A DNA stretch of 64,000 bases from Sodiomyces alkalinus F11 (Eukaryota; Ascomycota; Sordariomycetes; Glomerellales; Plectosphaerellaceae): contig NW_021167084.1 in NCBI RefSeq assembly GCF_003711515.1, positions 2,459,932-2,523,931 on the forward strand, given 5' to 3'. The notes beneath the pieces were generated by a model that was not told the DNA's origin, made no database searches, and saw only the letters and a list, made by a program, of their open reading frames with translations. Every line of letters begins with the position of its first letter. Positions within the stretch are counted from its first letter, which is position 1. Shown here piece after piece: positions 12,861 through 22,772 of this stretch. The position numbers and the translations under genes were made by a program.

Positions 12861-13138
12861 CTAGGCCGCACTCAATGCTTCTTCCAAAGCTCTTCCAGAA
12901 ACCCAAGTATGATCACGAATACCTGCTTGTTAGCTATATCTGACCGGCTGATCTGCTTGCCTACTTCTTACTATCGCGCTCACACACGTACTCCGGTGGG
13001 ATGGCAAGGGCAATGTTGGGTTAGAACTTACCGTAGTCGTCATCCACTGCCGAGCCACCAAGCTTGACCCGGTGGAGCTGTTGGGTTGGCTGGTTGGGCC
13101 GGTTGGCCGGTTGGCCGCCACCGTCTATGGTACAGCAT
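12861..13138 (-). CDS. possible 3' end of an unrecognised small spliced gene
   Basis: Two minus-strand blocks, up to 13138 down to 13032, and 12922-12861, can be joined across a 109-nt intron with a perfect GTAAGT donor, a GCTAAC branch point and a CAG acceptor. The joined frame reads ...HRVKLGGSAVDDDYG then IRDHTWVSGRALEEALSAA and stops. The peptide is well mixed in composition, unlike the surrounding noise, and the intron signals are textbook, which is why I list it. I do not recognise the family. The 5' end is unknown: the frame is open back to a stop near 13180 without an ATG, so at least one more exon would lie upstream. It may also be chance. No function is proposed. Confidence 0.3.
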
Positions 13139-13933
13139 CTTGTAGTTATTATTCCGTACCTTATATCGGAAGCATTCAAGCCTCAGGCTGTTAGCCAAAA
13201 GAACTCTACGAAGTAATTATCTGTCCGTACTCCTTACATTGTCATGAGACAGTTCCGGTTGGCATTTGTTTGCTAATTGTCCGGATCGTCATGTCGGGCA
13301 CGGATTATCCACCCATTTCCGAAGTTACTGTGAACGACTCTGTACGAAGTTCGAAGTTTTGCCAAGTAATAAAACAACAAAACACACACTCTCTCTCTCG
13401 CACAACGATGGATGACTGATGAACGGCAGACAGCTTCATGTTAGGTTGCCAATTTAAAGCTAGAGGTACTTTGTAAATAATAAAATAATAATATTCGCTT
13501 CGAAATGTTCATCAAAAACAACCTTGATGCCCTTGATTAGGTAATGACGGACGGATGTTGGTCAAACGAGGCCCAAATGCGCATGTGCTCCGTATGGAAC
13601 ACTAAAGAACACTGTGTACATACCTTGTCCTCCTATTCTCACGCGCCCCACCATCGCCATCGCGACCACAGACGCGTCGCAGGCAAAAGAGCCACCATCA
13701 ACCACATCACATCGCCTCGCCCAAAGCGCACATCATCGTCGGTCAAGAACCCGCACCTCGTACTCCGTCCCACACCCCCCGAAGCGAAATAGCGAAATAG
13801 CGAAATTTCGAAATACATGGTTCATCACGCAAGATACACACGCCTGCCTCTTCTAACCGATCGCCAGTGAGGGACAGTCTATCCACCCGTATCGGCCGCG
13901 TCGACGGCAGCGCCGGCCAGCTTCACCACCACC
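13139..13933 (+). promoter_or_regulatory. SMC3 upstream region with an MCB-type box (ACGCGT at 13672-13677)
   Basis: About 800 bases before the SMC3 start. The perfect ACGCGT at 13672-13677 is about 257 bases upstream of the ATG. In yeasts this MluI box binds MBF, and cohesin subunit genes including SMC3 peak at G1/S, so it is a plausible timing element. The region also has AT-rich blocks (13470-13500) and a CT repeat at 13385-13400. The pyrimidine-rich 13600-13930 part looks like the 5' leader. Use of the box is inferred. Confidence 0.4.
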
Positions 13934-16900
13934 ATGTACATCAAGCAGATTATCATCCAGGGCTTCAAGAGGTGCGCCGCCCCCCCCCCCCCCCCCCCTT
14001 TTTTTCTTCTTTTTTTATTATTACCTTCTTCCCATACAGCGTTAGCTAACTTGACAACTTTCACCCTCAGCTACAAGGAGCAGACAGTCATCGAGCCCTT
14101 CTCCCCGGGAACAAACGTGATCGTCGGTCGCAATGGCTCCGGCAAGAGCAACTTCTTCGCGGCCATTCGCTTTGTCCTCAGTGATGCCTACACGCAAATG
14201 AGTCGCGAGGAGCGCCAAGCCCTACTGCACGAGGGCTCCGGCTCGGCCGTCATGTCCGCCTACGTCGAGATCATCTTCGACAACTCGGACGACCGGTTCC
14301 CCACCGGAGGCAAGGAGGTCATCTTACGGCGCACCATCGGTCTCAAGAAGGACGAATATTCCCTCGATCGCAAAGTCGTCACCAAGACCGACGTCGTGAA
14401 CATGCTCGAGGCCGCCGGCTTTTCGAGGTCAAATCCCTACTACATCGTGCCCCAGGGCCGCGTCACCGCCCTGACCAACATGAAGGAGTCCGACCGTCTG
14501 AATCTCCTCAAGGAGGTGGCCGGCACCCAGGTGTACGAGGCACGCCGCGCCGAGTCGCTCAAGATTATGAACGAGACCAACAACAAGAGGGAGAAGATCG
14601 ACGAGCTGCTCGAATACATCAAGGAGCGCCTCCGGGAGCTGGAGGAAGAGAAAGAGGAACTCCGGGGGTTCCAAGAGAAAGACCGCGAGCGAAGATGTCT
14701 CGAGTACGCCCTGTACCACCAGGAACAAGAAGCTTTCCAGGACCAGCTCGACCGCATCGAAAACATGCGCCAGAACGGCCTGGAGAGCACAGAGTCCATT
14801 CGTGCCGAGCTGAAGGAAGTCGAGAAGTCCATCGTCACACTGGAGGGCGAGATCGAAGAACTGGGCCGCGAGATGGAGCTGCTCCAGATCGACCGGCGCC
14901 AGCTGGAGGAAGACCGTCGCAAAACCTCAAAGGCCAAAGCCTTATCCGAACTGAACGTGAAGAATCTGTCGGACAGTCAGTCCGCGGCACTTCAGGCGGA
15001 GCGTGAGCACGATGCGGAGCTGGCAGCAGTACGAAAGGACATCGCAGAAAAGGAGAGGGAGCTCAAGGAAACCGCCCCCCTCCTCGCCGAACGGAAAAAG
15101 AGGGAGGCGGAGATCCGGCAACAGCTCGACCATGCGGAAGCCGTGCGCGCTCGTCTCTACGCCAAGCAGGGTCGCGGCTCGCAGTTCCGCACCAAGGCCG
15201 AGCGCGACAAGTGGCTGAGGCAAGAGATCGACGAGCTCCACACGACCCTGATGACGCAGAAGGCGAACAAGCTCGATGCCGACGAAGACGTCAGCCGGGT
15301 GGAAGGGTCCATCCAGCAGCTCGAGGACGAGGTCACTGCGCTGCGTTCGCGTCTCGAGAACTTCGGCAACGACAGCGGCGAACTGGCCGAGGAGGCGGCC
15401 CAGGCCAGGGCGGCGCACGATAAGATCTTCGACGAGAAGCAGACCTTGCTGCGCGAGGAAGAAAAACTGGAGAGCATAGCCCGAAACGCTCGGAAATCGC
15501 GGGACGATGCCGAGAACCGGCTCAGGCATGCCATGGACGGAGCCACGTCTCGCGGGCTGAACACGATACGGCGCCTGAAGCGGGAGCACAACTTGTCGGG
15601 GGCCTATGGCACGTTGGCGGAACTCTTCGAAGTCAACGAGGCGTACCGCTTGGCCGCCGAGCAGATCGCGGGGAACAGCCTGTTCCATTACGTCGTCGAC
15701 AACTCGGAAACGGCGACGTTCCTGGCTAACGCCCTACACAAAGAGCGTGGCGGCCGAGTCACGTTCATGCCGCTGCAACAGCTCCGGCCCAGGCACGTCA
15801 ACTTCCCGAGGTCGCAAGACGGCGGCGCCGTACCCCTGCTGAGCAAACTCAAGTACGGACCGAAGTACGAGAAGGCGTTCCAGCAGGTCTTTGGCAAGGC
15901 TGTCGTGTGTCCCAACCTGAGCATCGCCACACAGTATGCCCGGAGCCACGGCGTCGACGCCATTACCCCCGACGGCGACCAAGCGAACAAGAGAGGCGCG
16001 ATGACCGGTGGCTACGTCGACCCGCGGGGATCGCGCCTCGAAGTGGTGCAGTCGGTCAAGAAATGGCGCGAGGAGGACGAGCAGCTACGCGCCCAGCTCG
16101 ACGAGCTCAGGTCGCGCATCGAGAAGAAGGAGCAACAAATCACCCACGCCCTGGGCGAGGTCCAGAAAGTCGAGCAGAAGCTCCGCCAGCTCGAGACCGG
16201 GTTTGATCCCCTGAGGAACGAGCTGCAAGCCAAGATCGCCCACCTGGAGAGCGAGAAGAAGCACGTCGACGCGGCGATCAAGCGACGCGAGACGGTGGAG
16301 AAGAACATGAAGGACTTTTCGGTCGAACTCTCTGCCCATGAGGCGGAGCTGGCGTCGGACTTTAAGAAGGCCCTGACGTCGTCCGAGGAGCGGCAGCTGG
16401 AGGGGTTGAACACACAGGCGCAGGAGCTCCAGGCGGAATGGAACAAGGCCAGCCAGGAGCGGAGAGACGTGGAAGGTCGGAGGCAGATCCTCGAGGCGGA
16501 ATTGACACAGAACCTTCGGCTCAGGCTGGACCAGCTCAACAGCCAGGCCTTCGAGAACCGATCCTCGGGCGCCTCGGGCAGCGCCTCGGGCGACCTGAAA
16601 GAGGCGCAGCGCGAGCTCAGGAAGCAGACCACGGTGTTGAAAGACGTGGAAGCGCGGATCAAGGTCATCGAAGACAAACTGGAGGAGATGGAGGGCGAGA
16701 TTGCCGACAGGGTGACCAGGAAAGCCGAGCAGGAACAGCGTCAGAACGAGATGGCCACGAGGGAGGAGAAGCAAAGAAGCATGATCGAGAAGAGCATGTC
16801 CAAGAAGGCCCTATACACCTCTCAGGTGGCAGATGCCGCCAAAGCCATCCGCGATCTCGGCGTTCTTCCCGACGACTTTAGCAAGTACGAGAACTTGGAT

Positions 16901-17818
16901 CCGAAACAGGTAAGGGAATACCGGATCACCGCCACCGCCCCCCTCCCCTGTCTTTTGCGGATTAGAGGATGCTAACAATGTCCTTTTTCCCTTCAGATCG
17001 ATTCCAGACTCAAAAAGGTCCGCAACGCGCTCAAGAAATACCAGCACGTCAACAAGAAAGCGTTCGAGCAATACAACAGTTTCACGTCTCAACAGGACCA
17101 GCTGCTCAAGCGGAGGGCGGACCTCGATGCTTCGCAAAACTCCATCGAGGAGCTGGTGGCGCATCTTGACCAGCGCAAGGACGAGGCCATCGAACGGACC
17201 TTCAAACAGGTGTCCAAGGAGTTCGCCACCGTCTTCGAGAAGCTCGTGCCGGCCGGCCACGGGCGCCTCGTCATCCAACGCCGCACCGACCGGAGGCAAG
17301 TCGAACCGGAGGACTCGGATGACGAGCGGCAACGGAACAGTGTGGAGAACTACACCGGTGTCGGCATTAGCGTGTCTTTCAACTCCAAGACGCTCGACGA
17401 GCAGCAGCGGATCCAACAGCTCAGTGGTGGGCAGAAGAGTATGCAACTTGTCCTTTCTTGTCCAGGTTTTTTTTTTTTTTCAGGCAGGCAGTATCGCTAA
17501 CACGAACCTCGGCTAGGTCTTTGCGCGCTCTGTCTCATCTTCGCTCTTCAGCAAACCGAATCAAGTCCCATGGTCATCTTCGACGAGGTCGACGCCAACT
17601 TGGATGCGCAGTACCGTACGGCCGTGGCTGCCCTCCTGGAATCCACGTCGCGCGAAGCGGGCACCCAGTTCATCTGCACCACCTTCCGCCCCGAAATTGT
17701 GCACATCGCCGACAAGTGCTATGGTGTTACATTCCATAACAAGACATCTGGCATCGACGTCGTTTCCACCGACGAGGCGCTCAACTTTGTGGAGGGGCAG
17801 GCCAAGGGCGCCAAATAA
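13934..17818 (+). CDS. SMC3: cohesin subunit Smc3
   Basis: Four exons: 13934-13971, 14071-16909, 16997-17438 and 17517-17818, joining to 1206 residues, normal for Smc3. Start [18 protein letters not shown] is the family N-terminus. Walker A GRNGSGKS lies at residues 32-39. Adjacent lysines in GLKKDEYS at 105-106 match the pair acetylated by Eco1 to establish cohesion. Two long coiled coils flank the hinge (about residues 500-680, with [16 protein letters not shown]). The C-terminal head has the ABC signature LSGGQKS (about 1101-1107) and Walker B VIFDEVD (about 1126-1132). With Smc1 and Scc1 it forms the ring that holds sister chromatids. Intron 1 has 19 consecutive C just after its GTGCGC donor; the S codon of LSGGQKS is split by intron 3. 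Confidence 0.97.
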
Positions 17819-18371
17819 GTCAGTCCTTTGCAGTATCCGTTGTCATGGGTAGTCATGTCGGCGGGACGGTGGAGGTGACAGGACAGGAATCATTACCAAT
17901 CGTAATGTATATTTGCAGATGAGGTCGGCCAAGTGTATTTTTCTGGTGGTCACGATCCCGAGAAGTAGAATGCGTGAGGGAGTCCTGGCGTTAAGCGGCG
18001 GTCTGGGTATAGTACTAGTTGATTTAGAACGAACGACGCGATGACGGACAAGTTCGAGTTTGAGTTGCGGCTTTTCAAGCGGATAAAACTGAGCAAGTCA
18101 AGGAAACGAAGGCCGCATTGCGCCCGAGCACCTTGTTGATATGCTTACTAGGTAGGTAGGTAGGTAGGTAGGTAGTTAGAAAAGCAGCATCAGCTTCATC
18201 CTCCCGCTCTGCACCACGCGGTTCACAACGCATGCGTAGGGTAAGTAAAGCCGGGCAATCGTGGTATTCTCGTCTTCCCATGCGTGACCGTCGGCACTAC
18301 TACACCTTTATAAAACTTGGACAGGACAAAAACTACCTTAAGATTCGCTTCTCCCACGACCCCTTCTCCCC
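17819..18371. other. convergent 3' region between SMC3 and DBP9
   Basis: About 550 bases between two stop codons on opposite strands. Contains the TAGG tandem repeat listed separately. No gene or RNA is evident; probably the two 3' untranslated regions. Confidence 0.55.
18149..18175. repeat. TAGG tetranucleotide microsatellite
   Basis: Between six and seven perfect TAGG units in the convergent 3' region of SMC3 and DBP9. Read directly from the sequence. The same TAGG/CCTA word recurs singly in many intergenic regions of this window. Confidence 0.9.
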
Positions 18372-20329
18372 CTATTTTGACTTCGCTTTGAACGACTTGA
18401 GCGGATCACTCTTCTTCCTCCCCACCTTGAACACCCTATGACTCGACTTCTTCCCCCCGGCCCTCCGGCTGGCGTTCCTCCGATCATTCTTTTTCCGCAA
18501 CGGCACGAACCCCAGCTCCTCGGGGGCGAGCGCCTTCTTCCCCTCGTCGGGCAGAAGATAGTCCGGGACGTGGCGCAGATGCGCCTGGGTACGCGCGGCG
18601 CGCAGGGGGTCGTCGTGGCGCAAGTGGGCCAGCTCCTGCGGGTTCTCCTCGAAGTGGCGCCGCAGGCGGTCGCTCTTGATGATCTCCTGGCGCAGCTCGC
18701 GCAGGCGGGCGTCGCGGACGGCCACGCGGGTCACGGCGCGCAGGGCGTCGTGCATGCGGTAGCGGAACCGGTTCACCTGGTCCAGGTCGAACTGGTAGTC
18801 TTTCACCGTCCGCCCCAGCTTCCCCTGCTGCTTGACGATGCGGGCGAGGATCTTCCCGTCGTGCTCGGCCGAGTCGACCATGGAGTGGGGGTGCTTGCCG
18901 AACTGGTCTTCGGGGATCACGAAGGATAGGGACATGCCGGTCTGGCCCGCCCGGCCGGTACGTCCTATGCGATGCATGTACGACTTGGCGCTGGTGGGGA
19001 GGTCGAAATTGACCACGGCGGCGACGTTCTTGAAGTCGATACCTGTTTTGTAGGTGGAGAAGGAATACGAGTCAGCCTGCAAGTTCAACGACCCATAATA
19101 GAAGCGCAGAGTGAGTTGGCCTGGCCTGGCCTGGGCTGACATGGGGGGCGCGTACCTCTAGATATACCAAACTCTTTATCCCTCCGCGAAGGCTTCTCTC
19201 TCTTTTTGGACTTGCCCTTCTTGTCCGCCTTTGCTGCCTTTGTCGTTTTTGACGACTCCTCCCCCCCTTCGTTGTCCTGCTCTTCCTCGTCGCCGCCTTT
19301 GTCCTTCTCCTCGTCGCCTAGCGCCTCGTTCTCGTCAGAGGCGATGATAATGTCGTATACGCCCTTATTGAACTCCTCGACCACATGGATCCGGCTGTTG
19401 ACCGGAAGCTCCGAGTTGAGCACGCAGCTCCGGATGCCGAACTGTTCGAAAAAGAGCTTGAGCTTGTAGCACCTGTCGACGTCCTGCGTGAAGACGAGCA
19501 CCTTGCCCTGGATCAACCGCAGCTTGAAGATGACGTAGGCGAGCAAGAACTTGTCTTCCTCGCTGCACTTCACGACGTACTGCACGATGCCCTCTCCTTC
19601 TCCCTGCGGTTCTTCCAGGTCCAGCAGCGCCGGGTTCCGGCAGAAGAGCCCCTTGACGGTATGGACCTCGGGGGTCAGTGTGGCGCTCATGAGGATCGTC
19701 TGCACGCCTTTGGGCATCGAACGAGCCACGTTCTGCAGGTCCTCCTCGTAGCCGTAGCTGAGCACGAGGTCGGCCTCGTCGAGGACGGCGTGGACCAGAT
19801 GCTCGAGGGGAAGGGCACCGCTGCTCACGTTGGTCCATGCGCCGGCCGGTGTCGCGATGACAATGTCGGGGTTTGTGGAGAGGAGACTCCTCTGAACGGT
19901 GGCAGAGAGCTTGTCGGTGAGCTTGACGGCCTGGATGCTCTTGCAGAACACCGTGAGGGATTCGATGACCTTGAATACTTGATCGGCGAGTTCCCTCGTC
20001 GGCACGAGGATCAGTGACGACGTGACCGGGGCTGCAGCGTCTTTCCCGCTCCCTCTCTCCTTTCGTGTAATGATTTTCTGCAAGACGGGGAGCAGATATG
20101 ACGCCGTCTTTCCGGAGCCGGTGACGGCCTTTGCAATGACGTCTCGCCCATCGAGGATCAGGGGAATGGCCGTGCTTTGAATCGGGGTCATATGGCGGTA
20201 GCCCTGTGCAGCGACGCCCTGAAGCAGGCGGGGATCAAGGTCTAGTTCTCCAAAAGATTTCGCCTCGACTGTCTTTTTCGGCTTTGTTCCCTTTTCGGGG
20301 TCTTCGGTCTCGTCAAGTTTGCGCTTCAT
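18372..20329 (-). CDS. DBP9: DEAD-box ATP-dependent RNA helicase Dbp9
   Basis: Two exons: 19156-20329 and 18372-19042, joining to 614 residues (yeast Dbp9 is 594). Helicase motifs in order: Q motif with GYRHMTPIQ (43-51), Walker A AVTGSGKT (68-75), PTRELADQ (110-117), DEAD (184-187), SAT (215-217), then [14 protein letters not shown], and [10 protein letters not shown] in exon 2. A Dbp9-type insert of about 55 residues, first acidic and then Lys-rich, separates IIIASDE from the ISRGIDF motif; the 113-nt intron sits at the end of this insert. The C-terminus is basic. In yeast Dbp9 acts in the nucleolus in 60S subunit assembly. It is head-to-head with FAF1, a 40S assembly factor, which suggests a shared ribosome-biogenesis promoter. 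Confidence 0.94.
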
Positions 20330-20956
20330 TTTGTCCTCGGGTTGTCGATTTGTCGACCAGGAACGAGTCGTAGTGGGATCGATAGGGTGAGGGAAGTGAG
20401 AGGAGTTGAAAATCGTCGGAATATAACGGTCACTGGGGTGTTGTTATTGCATCCAGGAGTTCATATACTCTTCTGCCGGGTCTTACTGAGTCGCAATCAC
20501 TAGCCTGCAGTAAGATGGGTAGGGATCAATGGTTGGGATGGTTGGGAAGAACTGAGGTCGAGTGTTTCTTCTCTCAGCTCGGAAAGCCGCTGGTACCAGA
20601 GCACCAATACAACGGTCAGTCCGTCCTGCAACGAAAAATTTCTTATCGATCCCCCGCCCCACCCATCTGAGATGCTATCAATTCCCCCGATAAACCAAAC
20701 TGTGCCTGATTTTAGCGGGTACCGTACCCTTAAAGCCAATGGAAGTGAAGACTGATAAGAGCAAGCTCCATAAGGGAAGGTACCTTACCTACCTTATCAG
20801 GTACGGAGTACATTTGCAGCCATTCCCGCCCTCTTCCCATTTTCAGTCGTTCACCTAATGAAAAAAAAAAAAAAAAAAAAGAGTATCATCTCGACGAGCC
20901 TCACCGTCGTTCATAAAAGTAAAAAGGAAAAAAGTAAAAAAGCCCCCCGCCTCCAA
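20330..20956. promoter_or_regulatory. bidirectional promoter of DBP9 and FAF1
   Basis: About 630 bases between two divergent starts. Visible words: CCAAT near 20737, GGTACC/CCTACC words near 20720-20800 and an exact TACGGAGTA at 20802-20810. Both flanking genes make ribosome-assembly factors, so co-regulation is plausible. No further element can be named with confidence. Confidence 0.45.
20861..20880. repeat. A20 homopolymer in the FAF1 5' leader
   Basis: Twenty A in a row directly after an ATG at 20858. That ATG is in frame with the FAF1 start chosen here, so the tract would encode poly-lysine if used. Length errors of one base would break that frame. Confidence 0.9.
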
Positions 20957-21944
20957 ATGGCCTCCGTACTTGGAAAGCGCAAGTCGCGCAACACAGAACT
21001 GTCCATATCCGAAGAAGAGGCTCAAGCAATATTTCGACGTCACTTCGAAGCCCAATTCAAGCCTTTGCCAGAGCAGCCAAAGTCCAACCCCCAGATCGCG
21101 GACGATGATTTAGCGACAGACACCGACGAAAGCGACGACTCCGAGTGGGGAGGCATATCAGACGAAGATGACGGAGATGGCTCGTCCGAACAGTCCGTGG
21201 AAGTCATCGACCACACATCCTCAAACACCCACGACCCGACCGTCTCCATGAGCAAACGCGAGCTCAAAGCCTTCATGGTCCGTCCATCTGCGCCTTCTCT
21301 TTCTCCCGTCAAGGCGCCCCAGTACTAACCAACACCTCGCCAAACAGTCATCCCGCCCTCCATCCACCGACACAACCCCCTCCTCCGTTCCCGCGCCCGC
21401 AGAACCCCCCTCCGACCCAGAAGACGAAGACGAGCGCACCCTCCGCGCCCAAGACCTCGCCCTCCAGCGCCTCCTCTCCGAATCCCACCTCCTCGCCTCC
21501 CTCACCCCGGGCTCCGTCCACTCCACCGCCGCCGCCCACAAACCCTTCGCCGCCGGCCGCCTCCGCCACAAGACCACCGACCTGCGCATCCAGTCCCTCG
21601 CCGGCGCCGACAGCATCTACGACCAGAAGAAGATGCCCATGGCCATGCGCAAGCGCATCCTCGCCACCCGCCAGGCCCGCGACGACAAGCGCCGCCGCGA
21701 GGCCAAGGAGAACGGCATCATCCTCGAACATCCCAGCAGCATCAACAAGAACAAGAAGACTCTCGCTCCCGCCAGGCCGAGACGGGACCAGGCCGTCGAT
21801 GCCCCCGCCGTCGGGAGGCTGAAAGGCGCCCAGCTGCGCCTGAGCGAGAGGGATGTTCGAGCCATCGAAGGGAGTGGCGGGAGGGACTCGGTCGGTCGGG
21901 TTGGGCCCGGTAGGGCTGGAGCCGGGAAAAGAGGCCGGCGATGA
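20957..21944 (+). CDS. FAF1: 40S ribosome assembly factor, FAF1/C1orf131 family
   Basis: Two exons, 20957-21277 and 21348-21944, joining to 305 residues. The intron has a GTCCGT donor, a TACTAAC branch point and a CAG acceptor. Domain picture: N-terminal MASVLGKRKSRN, an EEEAQAIFRRHFEAQFKPL helix near residue 20, a long acidic Ser/Asp region, then the family core LRIQSLAGADSIYDQKKMPMAMRKRI with the RQARDDKRRREAKENGIIL helix, and a basic tail. This matches the FAF1/FSAF1 family; yeast Faf1 is needed for 18S rRNA maturation in the small-subunit processome. An upstream in-frame ATG at 20858 would add a 33-residue Lys-rich extension; I prefer 20957 because the extension rests on the A20 tract. 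Confidence 0.82.
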
Positions 21945-22772
21945 ACGAAGGCTTCAGACGGGGAGGATCATATATCTCATGGTTGGTTAGCTGGCCCAAG
22001 GTTTCAAGTTCTATTTGGTCGTTCTATTCAAAGCAAGCAGCTAGCGGGGAGGAAATTCAACACTTTGAAGATACCCTGGTTGTTTGTGTTCTCCGAAGAT
22101 CGTTAAAACGAAGAAAAAAAAGGCCCGTATCTTTACTCTACACATCGGGGCCAACAACTCTCGGAACAAATTTTCTTTGATATATTCACCGACACCTTTG
22201 CACTCGATGCGGAGCAACACCTATATGTGACCACTACGGGCTGACTGATGGGACAGTAGTAATCGTCTCCCGACATCTCGATGGTATCATCTTCCCCTAC
22301 CCCATGAGCAGTGTGGTCGTCCGAGGCGAGCCACATGTACACAACAAAAAAGGAGAATAAAAGAGAATGAAAAAAAAGAGAAAAGAGAGAAACATAGAAG
22401 AGAGAGAGAGAAAGAGAGAAATGAATATATACACAGCGTTCGTTCTCTCTTTTTCCATCTCACAAAAGGTCGAGAGGACAGTCTTGCACCCCCGCAAGGT
22501 CATATGCGCTTTGCCTGTTTCTTCCTCCATATCCATTCCCCATGGACCATGAGAGGGAAAAACAGGCAAAAGTGAGGGGGAAAAAAGAACGCTTAAACAT
22601 GAAATAAGCCACCTCTCTATGACTGAACAAGGAGGCCGCATGAAGAGAATATAACCCAATAGAAAACGTCAAGCCATTCATCAGAAAAATCCCACCGTCT
22701 ATTATCATGCAAATCCACAGCAAATCCGGTCGAAAACGCCTCAGCCCAAGTCCCACGCAGCCATGACCATAT
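21945..22772. other. convergent 3' region between FAF1 and STE12
   Basis: About 830 bases between two stop codons. Includes an A/G-rich stretch at 22345-22425 (GAGAGAGAGAAAG words). The remaining open frames are short. No gene or RNA supported. Confidence 0.55.
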
